Positions 62,076 to 64,000 of a stretch of DNA of 64,000 nucleotides are shown piece after piece. The notes beneath the pieces were generated by a model that had not been told where the DNA came from, searched no databases, and was given only the letters and a program-made list of their open reading frames with translations. Each line of letters begins with the position of its first letter. Within the stretch, counting starts at the first letter, position 1. This DNA is from Baylisascaris procyonis (taxonomy: Eukaryota; Nematoda; Chromadorea; Rhabditida; Ascarididae): positions 2,108,001-2,172,000 of the forward strand of contig JAZARR010000187.1 of the NCBI GenBank assembly GCA_037389465.1. Reading direction: 5' to 3'. The translations under genes were made by a program, and so were the position numbers.

Positions 62076-62209
62076 GATTTCGAGGAAACTTACAAAATTC
62101 AAAGTACTGACGTCACTTTATTAGTGAATTTCAATCAGTGAAGTGGAATATTTTAGTGATTACAATGAGGTTAAAGCAGAAATCTCGTGCAAATCAATGA
62201 ACCTTTTCA

Positions 62210-62344
62210 TCAATCAGCTCTGCAACTCGACATTTTCGTCAATCAGCGCTGCAGCTCGAGCTCTTCGCCCTCAACACTGCAGCTTGACCTATTCGCCTCC
62301 CTGTCTTGTAGCTCGACCTCTTCAGCAATCAGTCTTGCAGCTTC
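62210..62344. repeat. 29-bp minisatellite, about 4.6 units
   Basis: Units on the pattern TCAATCAGCxCTGCAGCTCG plus AxxTCTTCG, G+C-raised relative to the flanks. The plus frame is open (62143-62391), but the product looks like repeat translation, not a known protein. Confidence 0.8.
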
Positions 62345-64000
62345 TAAATAAGAATTTTTCGCAGATCGAAATCGCAAATAATAGATCATAAAAACTCGGT
62401 TTTCAATGCAAAAAACAGCTATTGCTGTATAGCGTTAGGTCAAGCTCTTGCATTGCAACCTAGAATCAAGCTAATATAGCTCCAACACAGTAATTAAAAA
62501 TTGAACAGCAATGTATTTTTTTATTTCAAGTTGTTACCACAGGTCATGCTACGGATTAATTTCACACGAATTAATCGTCTAATAACGCAAAAGGAAAAAT
62601 TCTTTGAAAACTTATCAGTTAATAAAATATATTCTTTAATTATTTTAGTAATTTCCCATTCAATAGAAAATAATTTTGTTTACTATTAATTTTTAGAAAA
62701 AAAAATTATTAAAATTAAAAAAAAATTTTTTGAATATTTTTATCTCTATCTTTGAGATTAATCGTTATTATTTCCAGTATATTAGAAGTTGCAAATGTTT
62801 TAAATCTAAAAAATACAAATCTAAAGAAATTCATTTATGAGATTACTTCAAAATAATATAGTGAAAATAAATCACATATAGGTTAGTGAAGTATTTCGTA
62901 AAAACACTATTGAACTAGCTTCGATCACTACTGAATTATCGCTGAATTTGATGAACTCTATGAATTGTTAAAATTCACGAAATCATCTACTATTGAGTTA
63001 ATGAATTCTATTAAATCTTCCACCCTATTTCCCTCTCTTCCGCCATCAAATTTTGCCCTCCACTGTATTCGAACCGAAAACATCCTTCAAATTTACCGTT
63101 GACAAGAAGCTCAAAAACAATCGTATTTCTTTCAACAGACAACATTCGAAGAAGAAATTGATTATACAAGTGAATAGAGATGACATACAACAAAGAGATG
63201 AGCAAATATGACACAATTTTTAAGTCAAACATATTGCATCGTAAGAAAACAATACTTTTGACTACCGATAACATTTTGCCTATATAATTTCAGCTTTGCG
63301 TTTATAAATCGGAATTATCACGCATACAGACAAACAGACATGGACAGACACGCATATACGTGTCAGCAAAACGCAGTTACTAGTGTCTTAATAAAATTAA
63401 TAACAATCCGGCTAACGTAAAGAGTTTGTTGTGAATGAACAGATGTGGCGTTATTAACTTATAAAAGGGGTACTGCGTGCTTAACGTGAGGCATATCTTC
63501 GTCTCACCCCTTCCTCCCAATTCCCTCTTTTCCCCTTCCTAGCAATTTGAAATTTTTGAATCTATTGCTAACCTGAAATAGGCATATTTGTGGACAATTC
63601 TATATATAACATATACGTTTATAATCCCATGAAATAAGTAAGAGCATATGAATTGAAGTATATGAAAGTTAGCAAATTTGCAGCGTAGAAAAAATTCCTT
63701 CGAAACGAATTCATTCGAAAAGAACGATGCACAGGTGAGATACTCAAGTGAATATAACGGTAAACAAAATCACAACAAAGACGTCTCTCAACGCAAAAAT
63801 CACGTAACAAAACCGACTCGTAAACAATGATAGTATAGACCAAATTTAAGAATTTTGTTTCTTGCTCATCCTTGCTCAAAAATTGTACAGTAGTAAGTAA
63901 TCTCGTTTAATCATCAATTCCTTTGGCTTCTTATTTGGTTTCTAATTTTAGATTCCCTAACATTTGGGATCATCGATTGACACTGATAAAATCTTGATAA

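Larger units (their letters stand above)
57168..64000. other. upstream flank of the EFHD-like gene
   Basis: Promoter side of the EFHD-like gene. Contains several tandem repeats (57.8, 60.1, 61.8, 62.0, 62.2 kb), a dispersed repeat at 59.3-59.7 kb, a G-rich tract, and TGACGTCA at 59337 and 62108. I see no convincing exon on either strand. Confidence 0.6.

Noticed and set aside
1..64000. CRISPR array, prophage, operon or bacterial promoter
   Set aside because: The window is intron-rich eukaryotic DNA; tandem repeats here have no spacer structure of CRISPR type.

Overview
The window is AT-rich (about 70% A+T by eye) nuclear DNA from a nematode. Coding exons are short, split by introns of 0.4 to 11.6 kb, and separated by gene-poor sequence full of microsatellites, small tandem repeats and dispersed repeats. 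Two protein genes can be read confidently. The first matches the cAMP phosphodiesterase PDE-4 of chromadorean worms closely over every exon; the second is a swiprosin/EFHD-type EF-hand protein. Placement below 'nematode, probably Chromadorea' is not supported. Intron size and relaxed 3' splice sites differ from the compact Caenorhabditis pattern.

Layout. 1-8392: no recognisable exon, presumably intron and upstream part of pde-4. 8393-32411 (+): the last eleven coding exons of pde-4 (551 residues: end of UCR1, UCR2, complete catalytic domain, acidic tail). 32412-38764: convergent intergenic region with one intact tRNA-Arg(ACG) at 36448-36520, a possible mariner-like inverted pair and a Penelope/hammerhead-like motif. 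38765-57092 (-): all eight coding exons of the EF-hand gene (445 residues), including an 11.6 kb intron. 57093-64000: upstream flank of the EF-hand gene, with several tandem repeats and no gene I can support.

Functional context. PDE4 enzymes hydrolyse cAMP and end PKA signalling; UCR1/UCR2 regulate them. EFHD/swiprosin proteins are Ca2+-sensing actin-binding adaptors. The two genes are tail to tail with independent promoters, so nothing suggests co-regulation. All exon junctions were fixed by reading frame, GT/AG sites and matching phases; both models translate without a stop across every junction.

Most unusual signals: (1) 12 exact TGACGTCA palindromes, where I would expect about 0.5 by chance; (2) a dispersed repeat family with a GCACAATATGTGC head, a CAGACA-rich segment and an ATGACGTCAT tail, several copies in both orientations; (3) frequent AAG or GAG 3' splice sites; (4) a threefold E-L-x-A-K-L motif in an enlarged EFHD N-terminus; (5) several G+C-raised open frames of unknown origin, one resembling a decayed thrombospondin-type module.
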